Below are positions 1 through 8,696 of a stretch of 51,367 nt of DNA, in pieces. This DNA is from Lachnospiraceae bacterium. Lineage in GTDB: Bacteria > Bacillota > Clostridia > Lachnospirales > Lachnospiraceae. The translations under genes were made by a program, and so were the position numbers. Under the pieces are notes generated by a model, which was given only the letters and a program-made list of their open reading frames with translations, made no database searches and was not told the origin of the DNA. Within the stretch, counting starts at the first letter, position 1; each line of letters begins with the position of its first letter. The stretch is from contig JAEEQX010000007.1 of assembly GCA_016285575.1 (NCBI GenBank), positions 1 through 51,367 on the forward strand, written 5' to 3'.

Positions 1-2355
1 GGTCCTTTGACATTCATGTCAGAGCTTAGAAAAGCATTCGACAAGGCGCTTAAGTGTGAAGGAATCTGTCCTGAAGATTCCCTTCTTTTTGTTGCCATGG
101 GTGCAGCTTTTTATGCTAACGAAGCAGTTGATTTAAACAATGCATTAGACGTTATTGATAAGGCAAAAGATTCCATTAAGATTTCATCACTTGAACCTCT
201 CTTTAAGGATCAGGCAGAGTACGATGAATTCATGGAAAGACATAATAAAGATAAAGTCGAGAGAAAAGAAGGCACACCTTATACAGGCGATGCATTCCTT
301 GGTATTGACTCAGGTTCTACCACGTTAAAAGTTATTCTTACCGATGAAGAAGGAGGCATACTTTATTCAAGATATGAATCCAACCAGGGTAAGCCTATCG
401 ACGTAGTTGTGGAATCATTAAAAGAGATGTATAAGCAGTATCCCGATGCACATATCGTATCCGGTGCTGTTACAGGATATGGCGAAGATATGATTAAGGC
501 CGCACTCAATATCGAGTACGGTGTTGTAGAGACAGTTGCACACTTTACAGCTGCTAAGTTCTTCTTACCCGATGTTGAATTCATTATCGATATCGGCGGA
601 CAGGATATGAAGTGCTTCAAGATTCGTAACGGTGCAATCGACAATATCTTCTTAAACGAAGCATGTTCTTCAGGATGCGGTTCATTCCTTCAGACATTCG
701 CAAGCTCCATGGGATATCCTATCGCGGAGTTTGCTAACTTAGGTCTTTTCGGAGATAACCCTGTGGACCTTGGTTCAAGATGTACGGTATTCATGAACTC
801 ATCAGTTAAGCAGGCTCAAAAAGAAGGAGTAAGTGTTGAGAACATTTCAGCCGGCCTTTCAATGAGTGTTATAAAGAATGCTCTTTATAAAGTTATCAGA
901 GTTCACTCCGCAGATGAACTTGGTAAAAAAATAGTAGTTCAGGGCGGTACATTCCTTAATAACGCAGTGCTTCGTGCATTCGAAAAAGAACTCGGTGTTA
1001 ATGTTATAAGACCTGATATCGCAGGTATGATGGGTGCTTACGGTGCAGCACTTTATTCAAAAGAACTGTATATTAAAAACGGTAAAAAGAGTAGAGAAGG
1101 ATACGAAGGACTTATTACAAAAGAAGAACTCGATGCATTCACATATGATGTTAAGAGTATCACTTGTAACGGATGTAATAACCACTGCCAGTTAACAGTT
1201 AACTCATTCTCGGGTGGTAGAAAATTCATCGGTGGTAACAGATGCGAAAAGCCCGTTACCAAGAAAGCGCAGGATGATTCACTTAACCTCTATGAGTATA
1301 AGCTTTCACTCTTAAAAGAATATAGCGACGATAAAAATACAGAAAACAAGGATACTGAAAATGTAATTACAAAATCAAAAGAAGAAGGCAAAAAAGTAAT
1401 CGGCATCCCTCTTGCAATGAATATGTACGAGATGCTTCCTTTCTGGTATGCATTCTTCAAAGAACTTGGTTACACGGTAGTTACATCAGGCTTTTCCAAT
1501 AGAGCTATGTATATAAAAGGTCAGGGTACAATCCCTTCTGATACGGTATGTTTCCCTGCCAAGATGATGCATGGTCATATTCAGACTCTTATTGAAAAGA
1601 ATGTCGATGTTATTTTCTATCCCGGTATGACTTATCATTTTGATGAGAAGAAGGGTAGAAAAAATTATAACTGCGCAGTTATCTCAGGATACCCTGAAGT
1701 AATCGGTGCCAATACCGTTAACTTTGGCGATATCACATATATATGCGATTATGTGGGACCTCATGTAAAAAGTAAATTCCCTTCCAAGATCAAAGCCATT
1801 TTGGAGGAGAGATTATCTACCACATATTCAATGTCAGATATTAAAAAAGCATGCAATGCAGCATATGCTGAATATAATTCATATGTTTCTAAAGTTAGAA
1901 GCATGGGTCAGACCATTATGGAAAAAGCAAGAGCAGAGGGTAAGAAGATTATCCTTCTTGCAGGCAGACCTTATCACGCTGATCCCGAAGTTAACCATGG
2001 TATTCATAAGCTTATAGCAGGACTTGGATTCGCTGTTATCTCAGAGGACTCGATAGCACATTTAATGCCCAAGTTTAAAACCAATATCATTGCACAGTGG
2101 ACATTCCATCAAAGACTTTTCTCAGCTGCAAAATATGTTGCTGACTCATCAGATATTTTCATGGTTCATCTTGTATCATTCGGTTGCGGTCTTGATGCAT
2201 TAACCACTGATGAAGTAAGAGAGATTCTTGAGTGTAGAGGTAAGCTTTATACTCAGATTAAGATAGACGAGGTTACCAACCTTGGTGCCGTTAAGATTAG
2301 ACTTCGTTCCTTAATGGCAGCTATAGAATCCGGAAAGGGGGATGGCAATGAGTAA
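1..2355 (+). CDS. Acyl-CoA dehydratase activase-related protein (BcrAD/BadFG family), 5' truncated by window edge
   Basis: The reading frame is open from base 1 (G-P-L-T-F-M-S-E-L), so the TTG at 7 is not a real start and the N-terminal part lies outside the window. An ASKHA nucleotide-binding domain starts near visible residue 100 (GIDSGSTTLK), followed by IDIGGQDMK and NEACSSGCGSF, whose cysteines match the ligands of the [4Fe-4S] cluster of HgdC-type activases. A cysteine cluster CNGCNNHC follows near residue 390, and a DUF2229-like region from about residue 460. Known activases use ATP to push an electron into 2-hydroxyacyl-CoA dehydratases; the substrate of this large subclass is not established. 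In many Clostridia this chain continues into the region coded here by the next gene. It overlaps that gene by 8 bases in the string ATGAGTAA, so the two are probably translated together. Confidence 0.85.
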   Translation, partial: GPLTFMSELRKAFDKALKCEGICPEDSLLFVAMGAAFYANEAVDLNNALDVIDKAKDSIKISSLEPLFKDQAEYDEFMERHNKDKVERKEGTPYTGDAFLGIDSGSTTLKVILTDEEGGILYSRYESNQGKPIDVVVESLKEMYKQYPDAHIVSGAVTGYGEDMIKAALNIEYGVVETVAHFTAAKFFLPDVEFIIDIGGQDMKCFKIRNGAIDNIFLNEACSSGCGSFLQTFASSMGYPIAEFANLGLFGDNPVDLGSRCTVFMNSSVKQAQKEGVSVENISAGLSMSVIKNALYKVIRVHSADELGKKIVVQGGTFLNNAVLRAFEKELGVNVIRPDIAGMMGAYGAALYSKELYIKNGKKSREGYEGLITKEELDAFTYDVKSITCNGCNNHCQLTVNSFSGGRKFIGGNRCEKPVTKKAQDDSLNLYEYKLSLLKEYSDDKNTENKDTENVITKSKEEGKKVIGIPLAMNMYEMLPFWYAFFKELGYTVVTSGFSNRAMYIKGQGTIPSDTVCFPAKMMHGHIQTLIEKNVDVIFYPGMTYHFDEKKGRKNYNCAVISGYPEVIGANTVNFGDITYICDYVGPHVKSKFPSKIKAILEERLSTTYSMSDIKKACNAAYAEYNSYVSKVRSMGQTIMEKARAEGKKIILLAGRPYHADPEVNHGIHKLIAGLGFAVISEDSIAHLMPKFKTNIIAQWTFHQRLFSAAKYVADSSDIFMVHLVSFGCGLDALTTDEVREILECRGKLYTQIKIDEVTNLGAVKIRLRSLMAAIESGKGDGNE

Positions 2356-3622
2356 GAATAATCAGAGTCCCCATTTCGTAGAAAAACTCATGTTTACAAA
2401 AAAGATGAAGAAGGATTACACCATCCTTTCACCGATGATGTGTCCCATTCATTTCAGACTCCTTCGCCCTGTATTCCAAAGAGTCGGATACAAGGTAGAT
2501 ATCATGGAAAACGAAGGACCTGATGTTATCCAAAAAGGTCTTAAGTATGTACATAACGATATCTGTTATCCTTGCTCACTAATCACAGGTCAGATGCTTG
2601 CAACTATGGAGTCAGGTAAGTACGATCCCAACAAAGTCGCAATGATTATCACTCAATCAGGCGGGGGATGCAGGGATTCAAACTATATCAACTTAATGAG
2701 AAAAGCATTCGAAAGAGCAGGTTACCCTAATGTGCCTTTCATATCAGCCAACACCTGGAATATGGAATATGCACCCGGTATCTTTTTATCACCGCTTACA
2801 CTTTTATCAGCGGCAGCTGCACTCGTATACGGCGATGCATTAACACTTGTTTCCAATCAGGTTAGACCTTACGAAGTTAATGCAGGTGATACAGATAAGC
2901 TTCTTGATGAATGGATAGAAAAACTTGGTAAAAGCTTTTCCAAGGGAAAGAACTTTTCAGTCAGAGCCATGAAAAAAACTGTCGATGAGATATGTAAGAC
3001 ATTCTCAGAGATAGAGATTAAAAAGGTTAACAAGGTTAAAGTCGCAATCATTGGTGAGTTATACTTAAAGTACTCAGTACCCGGTAACAACCACCTCGAA
3101 GAGTTCCTTACAGAACAGGATTGCGAATACTTTATTCCCACTGTTTTAGGATTCGGTGCATATAAGACTAATGGTGCGCTAGAGGATCTTAGAACATATG
3201 GCGGTTCTCCTATAAAGAGGATTGTCATGGAAGCAGTTATGAAGTATTATTTCTTTATCGAGGACTTACTTATCAGTGGTATCGAAAAGTGGCCTCAGTT
3301 TACTGCTCCAGAGAGAGTTAACGACCTTAAAAAGAGAGCAAAAGGAATCATCGATACTACCAACAGTATGGGTGAAGGATGGTATCTTGCAGCAGAGATG
3401 TTAGAGCTTGCAGAGCACGGATATGAAAACATCATATGCGTACAGCCCTTCGGTTGTCTTCCTTGCCATGTAGCTGTTAAGGGTATGCTTAACAAGGTTA
3501 GAAGAATCAACCCCAAGATTAATTCGGTTGATATTGAATATGATCCCGGTGCAACCAAGGTTAACCAGGAAAACAGAATTAAATTAATGCTTGCAGTGGC
3601 CAGAGAACATCTAGAGAATTAG
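2348..3622 (+). CDS. 2-hydroxyacyl-CoA dehydratase-like protein, C-terminal partner of the activase-related protein
   Basis: 424 residues. It carries conserved cysteine motifs ICYPCSLITGQM, SGGGCRDSNY and PFGCLPCHV, resembling the C-terminal part of the roughly 1,400-residue activase-related proteins and the HgdB/D-component fold, where cysteines bind an iron-sulfur cluster. I place the start at ATG 2348 and not ATG 2342: the purine tract AAGGGGG at 2335-2341 directly abuts 2342 but sits six bases before 2348. The gene lies in another frame from its upstream neighbour and overlaps its stop. A natural gene fission with translational coupling is the simplest reading. It probably forms a complex with the product of the upstream gene; the reaction is not known. 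Confidence 0.8.
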   Translation: MSKNNQSPHFVEKLMFTKKMKKDYTILSPMMCPIHFRLLRPVFQRVGYKVDIMENEGPDVIQKGLKYVHNDICYPCSLITGQMLATMESGKYDPNKVAMIITQSGGGCRDSNYINLMRKAFERAGYPNVPFISANTWNMEYAPGIFLSPLTLLSAAAALVYGDALTLVSNQVRPYEVNAGDTDKLLDEWIEKLGKSFSKGKNFSVRAMKKTVDEICKTFSEIEIKKVNKVKVAIIGELYLKYSVPGNNHLEEFLTEQDCEYFIPTVLGFGAYKTNGALEDLRTYGGSPIKRIVMEAVMKYYFFIEDLLISGIEKWPQFTAPERVNDLKKRAKGIIDTTNSMGEGWYLAAEMLELAEHGYENIICVQPFGCLPCHVAVKGMLNKVRRINPKINSVDIEYDPGATKVNQENRIKLMLAVAREHLEN

Positions 3623-3671
3623 TGACCATAAACGTAATTATGATTTATAGTGATCCGAGAGGCTTTTCATT

Positions 3672-5579
3672 ATGAAGAAAAAAATTGCTTTATTTGCTAA
3701 CAACTGGAATTCAGATAACTTAATGACATTTTTGGATGGAGCCAGAAAGACTCTTCCAAAAAACTATGCTGACATTTTTATGTTCTTAGCATCCAATACT
3801 TACGGAAGAAGCGAAGTATACAATAAGAGTGAGAGTGCGATTCACTTCCTTCCGGACCTTAAGTCATTTGATGCTGCTATCATATTCTCGCAGGGACTTA
3901 ATTCCAACGAGGTCAGAGACAAGATATACGACAGATGTAGAGAAGCCAATATTCCCACAGTATGTATAGGTGACAAGGATCCTGACTTTTACGGAGTATT
4001 GGTCGATAATAAGACCGGTATGATGGAGCTATGCAATCACTTATATGACGTTCATCATATGAGGACAGTTAAGTTCTTTGCAGGTGCCAAGGAAAACGAC
4101 GACTCCAATTCACGACTTGAATGCTTAAGAGAATTCGCAGAAAAGAAGAAGATTCCTTTCTCCGATGCGGATGTTTTATATACCAACTGGGAAATCAGAA
4201 GTACGATGAATTACATCACGGGATTATATAATAAAAAAGAATCCCTTCCCGATGCGTTCGTTCTTGCCAATGACTTCCTTGCAGTAGCATCTTGTCTTGG
4301 TATTGAAAAGAACGGCTTCAAAGTTCCCAATGATATAGCAGTTACAGGATTCGACAATGTACGAAGCGGTCGTACATTCTATCCTTCTATATCAACGGTT
4401 GAGCAAAGATTCGATATTCAGGGTGAAAAGTGCATAGAAGTCCTTCTCAAGGTTTTTGATGGAGAAGAAGCACCCAGAGAGACATATGTAGAGAGTAAGT
4501 TCTTACCCGGTGAGAGCTGCGGATGTGTAAGCCCCAGAAATGAGGACGACATTAGAAGAGGCTTCTGCCATGAACTTATTTCAAGAAACATGGAAGACAA
4601 TGCGAGAGCAGGTATGCTTCAGGTTATTCGTAATGCATTCGCTGAGTCAAGCCGTTTCTCAATGGTTCCTGCTAAGTTACAGTCAGTATTCTATTCGGTA
4701 CAGGATGAGAATCTTGATACCATTCATATAATGATTGACCCTCTCTTTGAGAATATCATCTTAAAAGAGACACCTGATAATGAAGAATTCACATTCGCTG
4801 ATAACTTCCAGGTACTTGTATCCAAGGAAAAGGGCGAGCAGACCAATGTTCGTAAGATTAAAAGACCTGACCTTATTCCCGGATACACAGGAGAGGGCGA
4901 GAATAATATCTACGTTCTCATGCCGCTTCATCTTGAATCATATGTCTGCGGATACATGGTTATGAGAGGCATCGACATGACATTAAGATCATGGCTATTC
5001 TTCGATTATGAGGCTAACCTTAACCGTTCAATAGCAGAGTTTAAGACTACAATTCAGCTTGCGGCACTTAATGACAAGCTCTCAGAACTCATGCAGACAG
5101 ATGCTCTTACATCCTTAAAGAACAGAACTGCATACGAGAATGCCAAGACGATGCTTAAAAATCATTACTTATCAGGTGATGGAACCAAGTTTGCCATCGT
5201 TATGTTTGACCTTAATAATCTTAAAAAGATTAATGATGAGCTCGGACACGGCGCCGGAGATGTATATATCAAGAATTCCAGTGAACTTATCTGTCATACA
5301 TTCAAGCATTCACCGGTTTATAGAGTCGGTGGTGATGAGTTCGTAGCCATAGTTAAGAACTCTGATTACCAGATAAAAGAAGAACTTTTATATACCTTCA
5401 GAAAAGAAGTTGAAAATAGAAGCAGCGAAGACATTCCTATTATGGACAGAGTATCCGTAGCATCAGGTATGGCTGATATTGAGGAGATAGTCGAGGAAGA
5501 TGTCGATTCAGTATTCAGACTTGCTGATGAGAGAATGTACGAGAACAAGCGCCTCATGAAAGCAGAGCGCGGAAAATAG
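3672..5579 (+). CDS. LacI-type periplasmic-binding-like sensor fused to a GGDEF diguanylate cyclase
   Basis: 635 residues with no signal peptide or membrane segment, so probably cytoplasmic. Residues 1 to about 280 resemble the sugar-binding part of LacI/GalR regulators (VCIGDKDPDFYGVLVDN, AFVLANDFLAVASCLG, IAVTGFDNVRSGRTFYPSIST) but the DNA-binding helix-turn-helix is missing. A middle region of about 180 residues is unassigned. The C-terminal GGDEF domain has DALTSLKNRTAYE, FDLNNLKKINDELGH and an intact RVGGDEF. The residues where an RxxD inhibitory site would lie read F-K-H-S, so product inhibition at that site is unlikely. The family role is making cyclic-di-GMP from two GTP; control by a small sugar-like ligand is inferred. 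A GAGAGG ribosome site precedes the ATG, and a strong terminator follows. Confidence 0.88.
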   Translation: MKKKIALFANNWNSDNLMTFLDGARKTLPKNYADIFMFLASNTYGRSEVYNKSESAIHFLPDLKSFDAAIIFSQGLNSNEVRDKIYDRCREANIPTVCIGDKDPDFYGVLVDNKTGMMELCNHLYDVHHMRTVKFFAGAKENDDSNSRLECLREFAEKKKIPFSDADVLYTNWEIRSTMNYITGLYNKKESLPDAFVLANDFLAVASCLGIEKNGFKVPNDIAVTGFDNVRSGRTFYPSISTVEQRFDIQGEKCIEVLLKVFDGEEAPRETYVESKFLPGESCGCVSPRNEDDIRRGFCHELISRNMEDNARAGMLQVIRNAFAESSRFSMVPAKLQSVFYSVQDENLDTIHIMIDPLFENIILKETPDNEEFTFADNFQVLVSKEKGEQTNVRKIKRPDLIPGYTGEGENNIYVLMPLHLESYVCGYMVMRGIDMTLRSWLFFDYEANLNRSIAEFKTTIQLAALNDKLSELMQTDALTSLKNRTAYENAKTMLKNHYLSGDGTKFAIVMFDLNNLKKINDELGHGAGDVYIKNSSELICHTFKHSPVYRVGGDEFVAIVKNSDYQIKEELLYTFRKEVENRSSEDIPIMDRVSVASGMADIEEIVEEDVDSVFRLADERMYENKRLMKAERGK

Positions 5580-5642
5580 TCAAAATTATCGTTCCCAATC
5601 GGGAAAATGGACAATCAACCAAGAAACTTAATAAACAAAAAT

Positions 5643-5673
5643 AAAGAAAGAGCCGGGGAAAGGCTCTTTCTTT
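5643..5673 (+). terminator. Rho-independent terminator after the GGDEF gene
   Basis: Perfect 12-base-pair hairpin (AAAGAAAGAGCC / GGCTCTTTCTTT) with a seven-base loop GGGGAAA. The 3' arm supplies a T-rich tail. It closes the transcript from the dehydratase/GGDEF region. Confidence 0.85.
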
Positions 5674-5681
5674 AGGAGAAA

Positions 5682-5750
5682 ATGAATAAAAGTATTAAAA
5701 ATACTAAAAATGAGGAGCGTATGATGATTAAATCATCATACTATGAATAA
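5682..5750 (+). CDS. Possible 22-codon leader ORF containing a perfect palindrome
   Basis: ATG to TAA, 22 residues, Lys/Glu/Ser/Tyr rich. AGGAG at 5674-5678 lies only three bases before the ATG, shorter than usual; a second in-frame ATG at 5721 follows GAGGAG at 5712-5717, again three bases away. The last codons coincide with the 23-base palindrome at 5719-5741. No -10/-35 pair of quality was seen just upstream. Whether it is translated cannot be decided from sequence; it may be chance. Confidence 0.2.
   Translation: MNKSIKNTKNEERMMIKSSYYE
5719..5741. repeat. Perfect 23-base palindrome upstream of coiled-coil gene promoter
   Basis: GTATGATGATT, one central A, then AATCATCATAC: 11 base pairs per arm without mismatch. 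It is AT-rich and lacks a T-tail, so it looks more like a protein-binding site than a terminator. It lies about 100 bases upstream of the promoter for the gene at 5926. Confidence 0.6.
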
Positions 5751-5840
5751 AATGATTTATCTGTATTCTACCGACTAATTGTGAAGAAATTGTGTCCAAA
5801 ATGTGAAAAATCGTCATATTTTTGTCCACTTTAAAATTTA

Positions 5841-5869
5841 TTGTAAATTTGCAGCAAAAATGGTAGAAT
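5841..5869 (+). promoter_or_regulatory. Sigma-A-type promoter for the coiled-coil protein gene
   Basis: TTGTAA at 5841-5846, a 17-base spacer and TAGAAT at 5864-5869. Transcription would start near 5876, giving a leader of about 50 bases that ends in AAGGAG (5913-5918), seven bases before the ATG at 5926. Confidence 0.6.
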
Positions 5870-5925
5870 AGAAACGGTGCGAAAACGGGTTTGGTTTGAC
5901 CAAATGAAAGCGAAGGAGTTATTCA

Positions 5926-7023
5926 ATGGATAATTTTACAGACAGACTTGCACAAAGAATAAGCGCTCAGGATATGATTAAGGCTAATGCACAGGCAGAA
6001 GCTAATGAGATGAGACGACTTCAGGAGCAGGTAGCGCAGTATGAAGCCATTCTTCAGGACATGCGTAAGCTCAATTATAAGAACTCCGAACTTACAGATA
6101 AGATTAATGCTTTGGTAGATGAGTCCATCACCAAGGTTCAGGGCAGCCATGTAGAGGGAGAAGAAGGCGAGAACCAGGAAGTATCCAAGCAGCTCTCTCA
6201 GGAAATCATCACTGCCATAGATGAAGCATTGCAGAACCTCGATTCTACAGTTGGAACTGCACTTAACGAGTCAGTTAACAACACACTCATGGTTCCCGTA
6301 GATGAGATGAAGCAGTCTTCAATGGAAGTTTCAGGTTCCGTTGCAGCTGTTAGACAGATTGCAGAAGATTTCAAGGGATCTGCAGATGATATTAGATATG
6401 CATCTGATTTAGTTAGAAGTTCAGCAGACGATCTTCGTCTCTCAGCTGAGCAGGTTAAGACTTCAGCTGATACAATGAATCAGTCACTCGAAGGCATCAT
6501 GACTTCAAGTGAAGAGATTAAGGCTACTACCAATGAACTTAAGACAAGTAACGATGATCTTAAGACAAGCGTTAAGACAAGTGTAGATAATGCACTTTTA
6601 GCAATTCGTCGTGAAAATAGAGAGATAGCAGACCATCTTGAGTATATCCGTTCAGGTATTGAGACAATCAACAGACCGAGCGAAGAAGATGAGATGCTTA
6701 AGAGAGAAGAGGAAGAGAGAAAACTCCTCGAAGAACAGCAGAAAGAAGAAGCGCGTCAGATTCAGGCTGAAGAAGACAAGAGACAGTTAGCCGAGATGTT
6801 CAGACAGTCTGACGACTTTGTACATAAGGAGAATGTAAAAGTATACCGTAACGTTCAGGCAGTCGTTGTCGACGAGTTCAAGAGTCAGACCGAAGGCCTC
6901 ACCAAGCATAACAGGGAACTGTATGCCAAGCTTAAGTCAACTAAGGTTGCGGTTACTATTGCGATAGTTTTGGGCGCAGCTAATCTTATTCTCACATTGC
7001 TTGTAGCTTTGGGTGTATTCTAG
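5926..7023 (+). CDS. Tail-anchored coiled-coil protein of unknown function
   Basis: 365 residues. Most of the chain is predicted helix rich in Glu, Gln, Ser and Thr. Residues about 140-225 contain short near-repeats (SADDIRYASDLV, SADDLRLSAEQV, SADTMNQSLEGI, SSEEIKATTNEL) like the signalling coiled coils of chemoreceptors, but no receptor hairpin tip is recognisable. Residues about 230-290 are a highly charged coiled coil. A single hydrophobic segment at the extreme C-terminus (from about residue 343, VAVTIAIVLGAANLILTLLV) would anchor it in the membrane with the bulk in the cytoplasm. It has its own promoter. The M23 peptidase gene starts 19 bases after its stop, so a cell-envelope role is plausible but inferred. 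I do not recognise a named family. Confidence 0.75.
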   Translation: MDNFTDRLAQRISAQDMIKANAQAEANEMRRLQEQVAQYEAILQDMRKLNYKNSELTDKINALVDESITKVQGSHVEGEEGENQEVSKQLSQEIITAIDEALQNLDSTVGTALNESVNNTLMVPVDEMKQSSMEVSGSVAAVRQIAEDFKGSADDIRYASDLVRSSADDLRLSAEQVKTSADTMNQSLEGIMTSSEEIKATTNELKTSNDDLKTSVKTSVDNALLAIRRENREIADHLEYIRSGIETINRPSEEDEMLKREEEERKLLEEQQKEEARQIQAEEDKRQLAEMFRQSDDFVHKENVKVYRNVQAVVVDEFKSQTEGLTKHNRELYAKLKSTKVAVTIAIVLGAANLILTLLVALGVF

Positions 7024-7042
7024 CTCAAAACTTAGTTTTATC

Positions 7043-8614
7043 ATGAAAAAAGTAACACGTCATTATAAACGTATTAGAGCAACATTTATTATTACAAGCC
7101 TATCGGTTTTCGCTTTAGGCTTGTTTTTGTTACCTAATTTTACTTCTTTTAAGTCCGAGGGTGAAAACCTCTTTACCATCTGGCTTTTTGGCGAAGAAAT
7201 GGGATGTGTTGAAAGTGAAGAAAAGGCAGAGGAACTTATCGTTAAGGCGAGAAAAGAACTCGCTGAAGGCAGTAAAGACCTCTACATGATAGAAGATGTT
7301 CACAAGGAAATAATCGGTGAAGAGACCATCTACAAAAATGTAGATGACGAAGACGAAGTATATAAAAAGATTAAGACAGCTTTTGAAAATCATCAGAAAA
7401 AGACGATGACAAGAGCATACATGGTTAAGGTCAATAACACTACGGTCAATCTTGCCACGGCAAAAGAAGTTGACGAGCTTTTGACCAGAGCGATAGATAA
7501 GTACGACGAAAACGACGAATACGAGCTTAAGACGGAAAAGAATCAGGATCGAATCATGTCCACGCTGACAGCGAGACTGTCACGAAAAGACGTGGAATAT
7601 GATGCCATGAGTCTTGAAGCAGGTGCGGCTGCAAATACAGAAAATGATATCGCTGAGAGCGAACTAATCGAATATATGGATTTTGATGAGATTACTCAGG
7701 GTATCATCAATATTAGCTTTGCAGAAGAAGTAGAAGTATCAGAGACATATATTCCCAAGAGTGAAATCGTGGATGTTGATACAGCGCTTTCTCTTTTCAC
7801 AGAAGAACAGGAAGTTCAGCAGATCTACGATGTGCAGCCGGGAGATACATTATCAGCCATCTCTCATAAGGTTGGCATCTCCATGGAAGAACTCGTTCGT
7901 CTTAATAGTGACTACTTAAAGGATGTTAACTCTACAATCAGAGCAGGACAGTCACTTATCATCACGGTTCCTGAACCTGAATTATCGGTTCTTTGGACAA
8001 GACGTGAGATTGTAGAAGAAAGCTACGAAGCAGATATTATCTATGTAGATAATGATGACTGGTATACAACCAAGCAGGTTACACTTACTGAGCCTTCAGC
8101 AGGTTTTAGAAAAGTAGTAAGTGATGTAACATATAAGAATGAGAATGCAATAGACAGAAACATCGTCAAGGAAGAGATTCTTGTCGAAGCTGTTGCTAAG
8201 GTAGTAGAGAGAGGTACAAAAGTACCGCCCACATATATTAAGCCTATCTCGGGCGGCAGATTATCGAGCGGATTCGGCGGAAGAAAATCACCCGGAGGAA
8301 TCGGTTCTACCAACCATCAGGGTGTTGACTGGGCTATACCTCTTAACTCAAGCGTATACGCTGCTTCTGGCGGTACGGTATCTGCAGCGGGATGGTCCGG
8401 CGGATACGGTAATATGATTCTTATTACACATCCGGACGGATCCAAGACAAGATATGCTCACCTTAATAAGTGTTTGGTATCTGTAGGTCAGACGGTATCT
8501 CAGGGCGATCTTATCGGTAAGTCAGGTAATACAGGACGAAGTACGGGTCCTCACTTACACTTTGAGATTATTCTTAACGGTACACCTGTTAACCCGCTTA
8601 ATTACCTTAACTAA
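7043..8614 (+). CDS. M23 peptidase with LysM and G5 domains, cell-wall hydrolase
   Basis: 523 residues from ATG 7043; a GTG at 7013 in the same frame would add ten residues, but MKKVTRHYKR followed by a hydrophobic stretch is the expected signal anchor. No clear Shine-Dalgarno precedes either start, so coupling to the upstream gene is likely. Order: signal anchor (residues about 10-35), a charged extracytoplasmic region, LysM (YDVQPGDTLSAISHKVG, about 270-315), a G5-type domain (about 325-405), then peptidase M23 with NHQGVD and HLHFE supplying the zinc ligands. Family role: cutting peptide cross-links of peptidoglycan outside the cell, with LysM binding glycan. All visible zinc-ligand motifs are present, so it should be active, unlike degenerate division-associated M23 proteins. 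Confidence 0.92.
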   Translation: MKKVTRHYKRIRATFIITSLSVFALGLFLLPNFTSFKSEGENLFTIWLFGEEMGCVESEEKAEELIVKARKELAEGSKDLYMIEDVHKEIIGEETIYKNVDDEDEVYKKIKTAFENHQKKTMTRAYMVKVNNTTVNLATAKEVDELLTRAIDKYDENDEYELKTEKNQDRIMSTLTARLSRKDVEYDAMSLEAGAAANTENDIAESELIEYMDFDEITQGIINISFAEEVEVSETYIPKSEIVDVDTALSLFTEEQEVQQIYDVQPGDTLSAISHKVGISMEELVRLNSDYLKDVNSTIRAGQSLIITVPEPELSVLWTRREIVEESYEADIIYVDNDDWYTTKQVTLTEPSAGFRKVVSDVTYKNENAIDRNIVKEEILVEAVAKVVERGTKVPPTYIKPISGGRLSSGFGGRKSPGGIGSTNHQGVDWAIPLNSSVYAASGGTVSAAGWSGGYGNMILITHPDGSKTRYAHLNKCLVSVGQTVSQGDLIGKSGNTGRSTGPHLHFEIILNGTPVNPLNYLN

Positions 8615-8696
8615 AAAACAGGTAAAAGTACGTATTACAATTAGATTAAGCAATTAATTATTCCAATTAACCCCACTAAAGGGGCAAAGGGTAAAA

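Noticed and set aside
2330-2355. Programmed frameshift joining the two activase-related genes
   Set aside because: The second gene has a properly spaced ribosome site and ATG at 2348, so coupled re-initiation explains it without frameshifting; proteomics could still decide.
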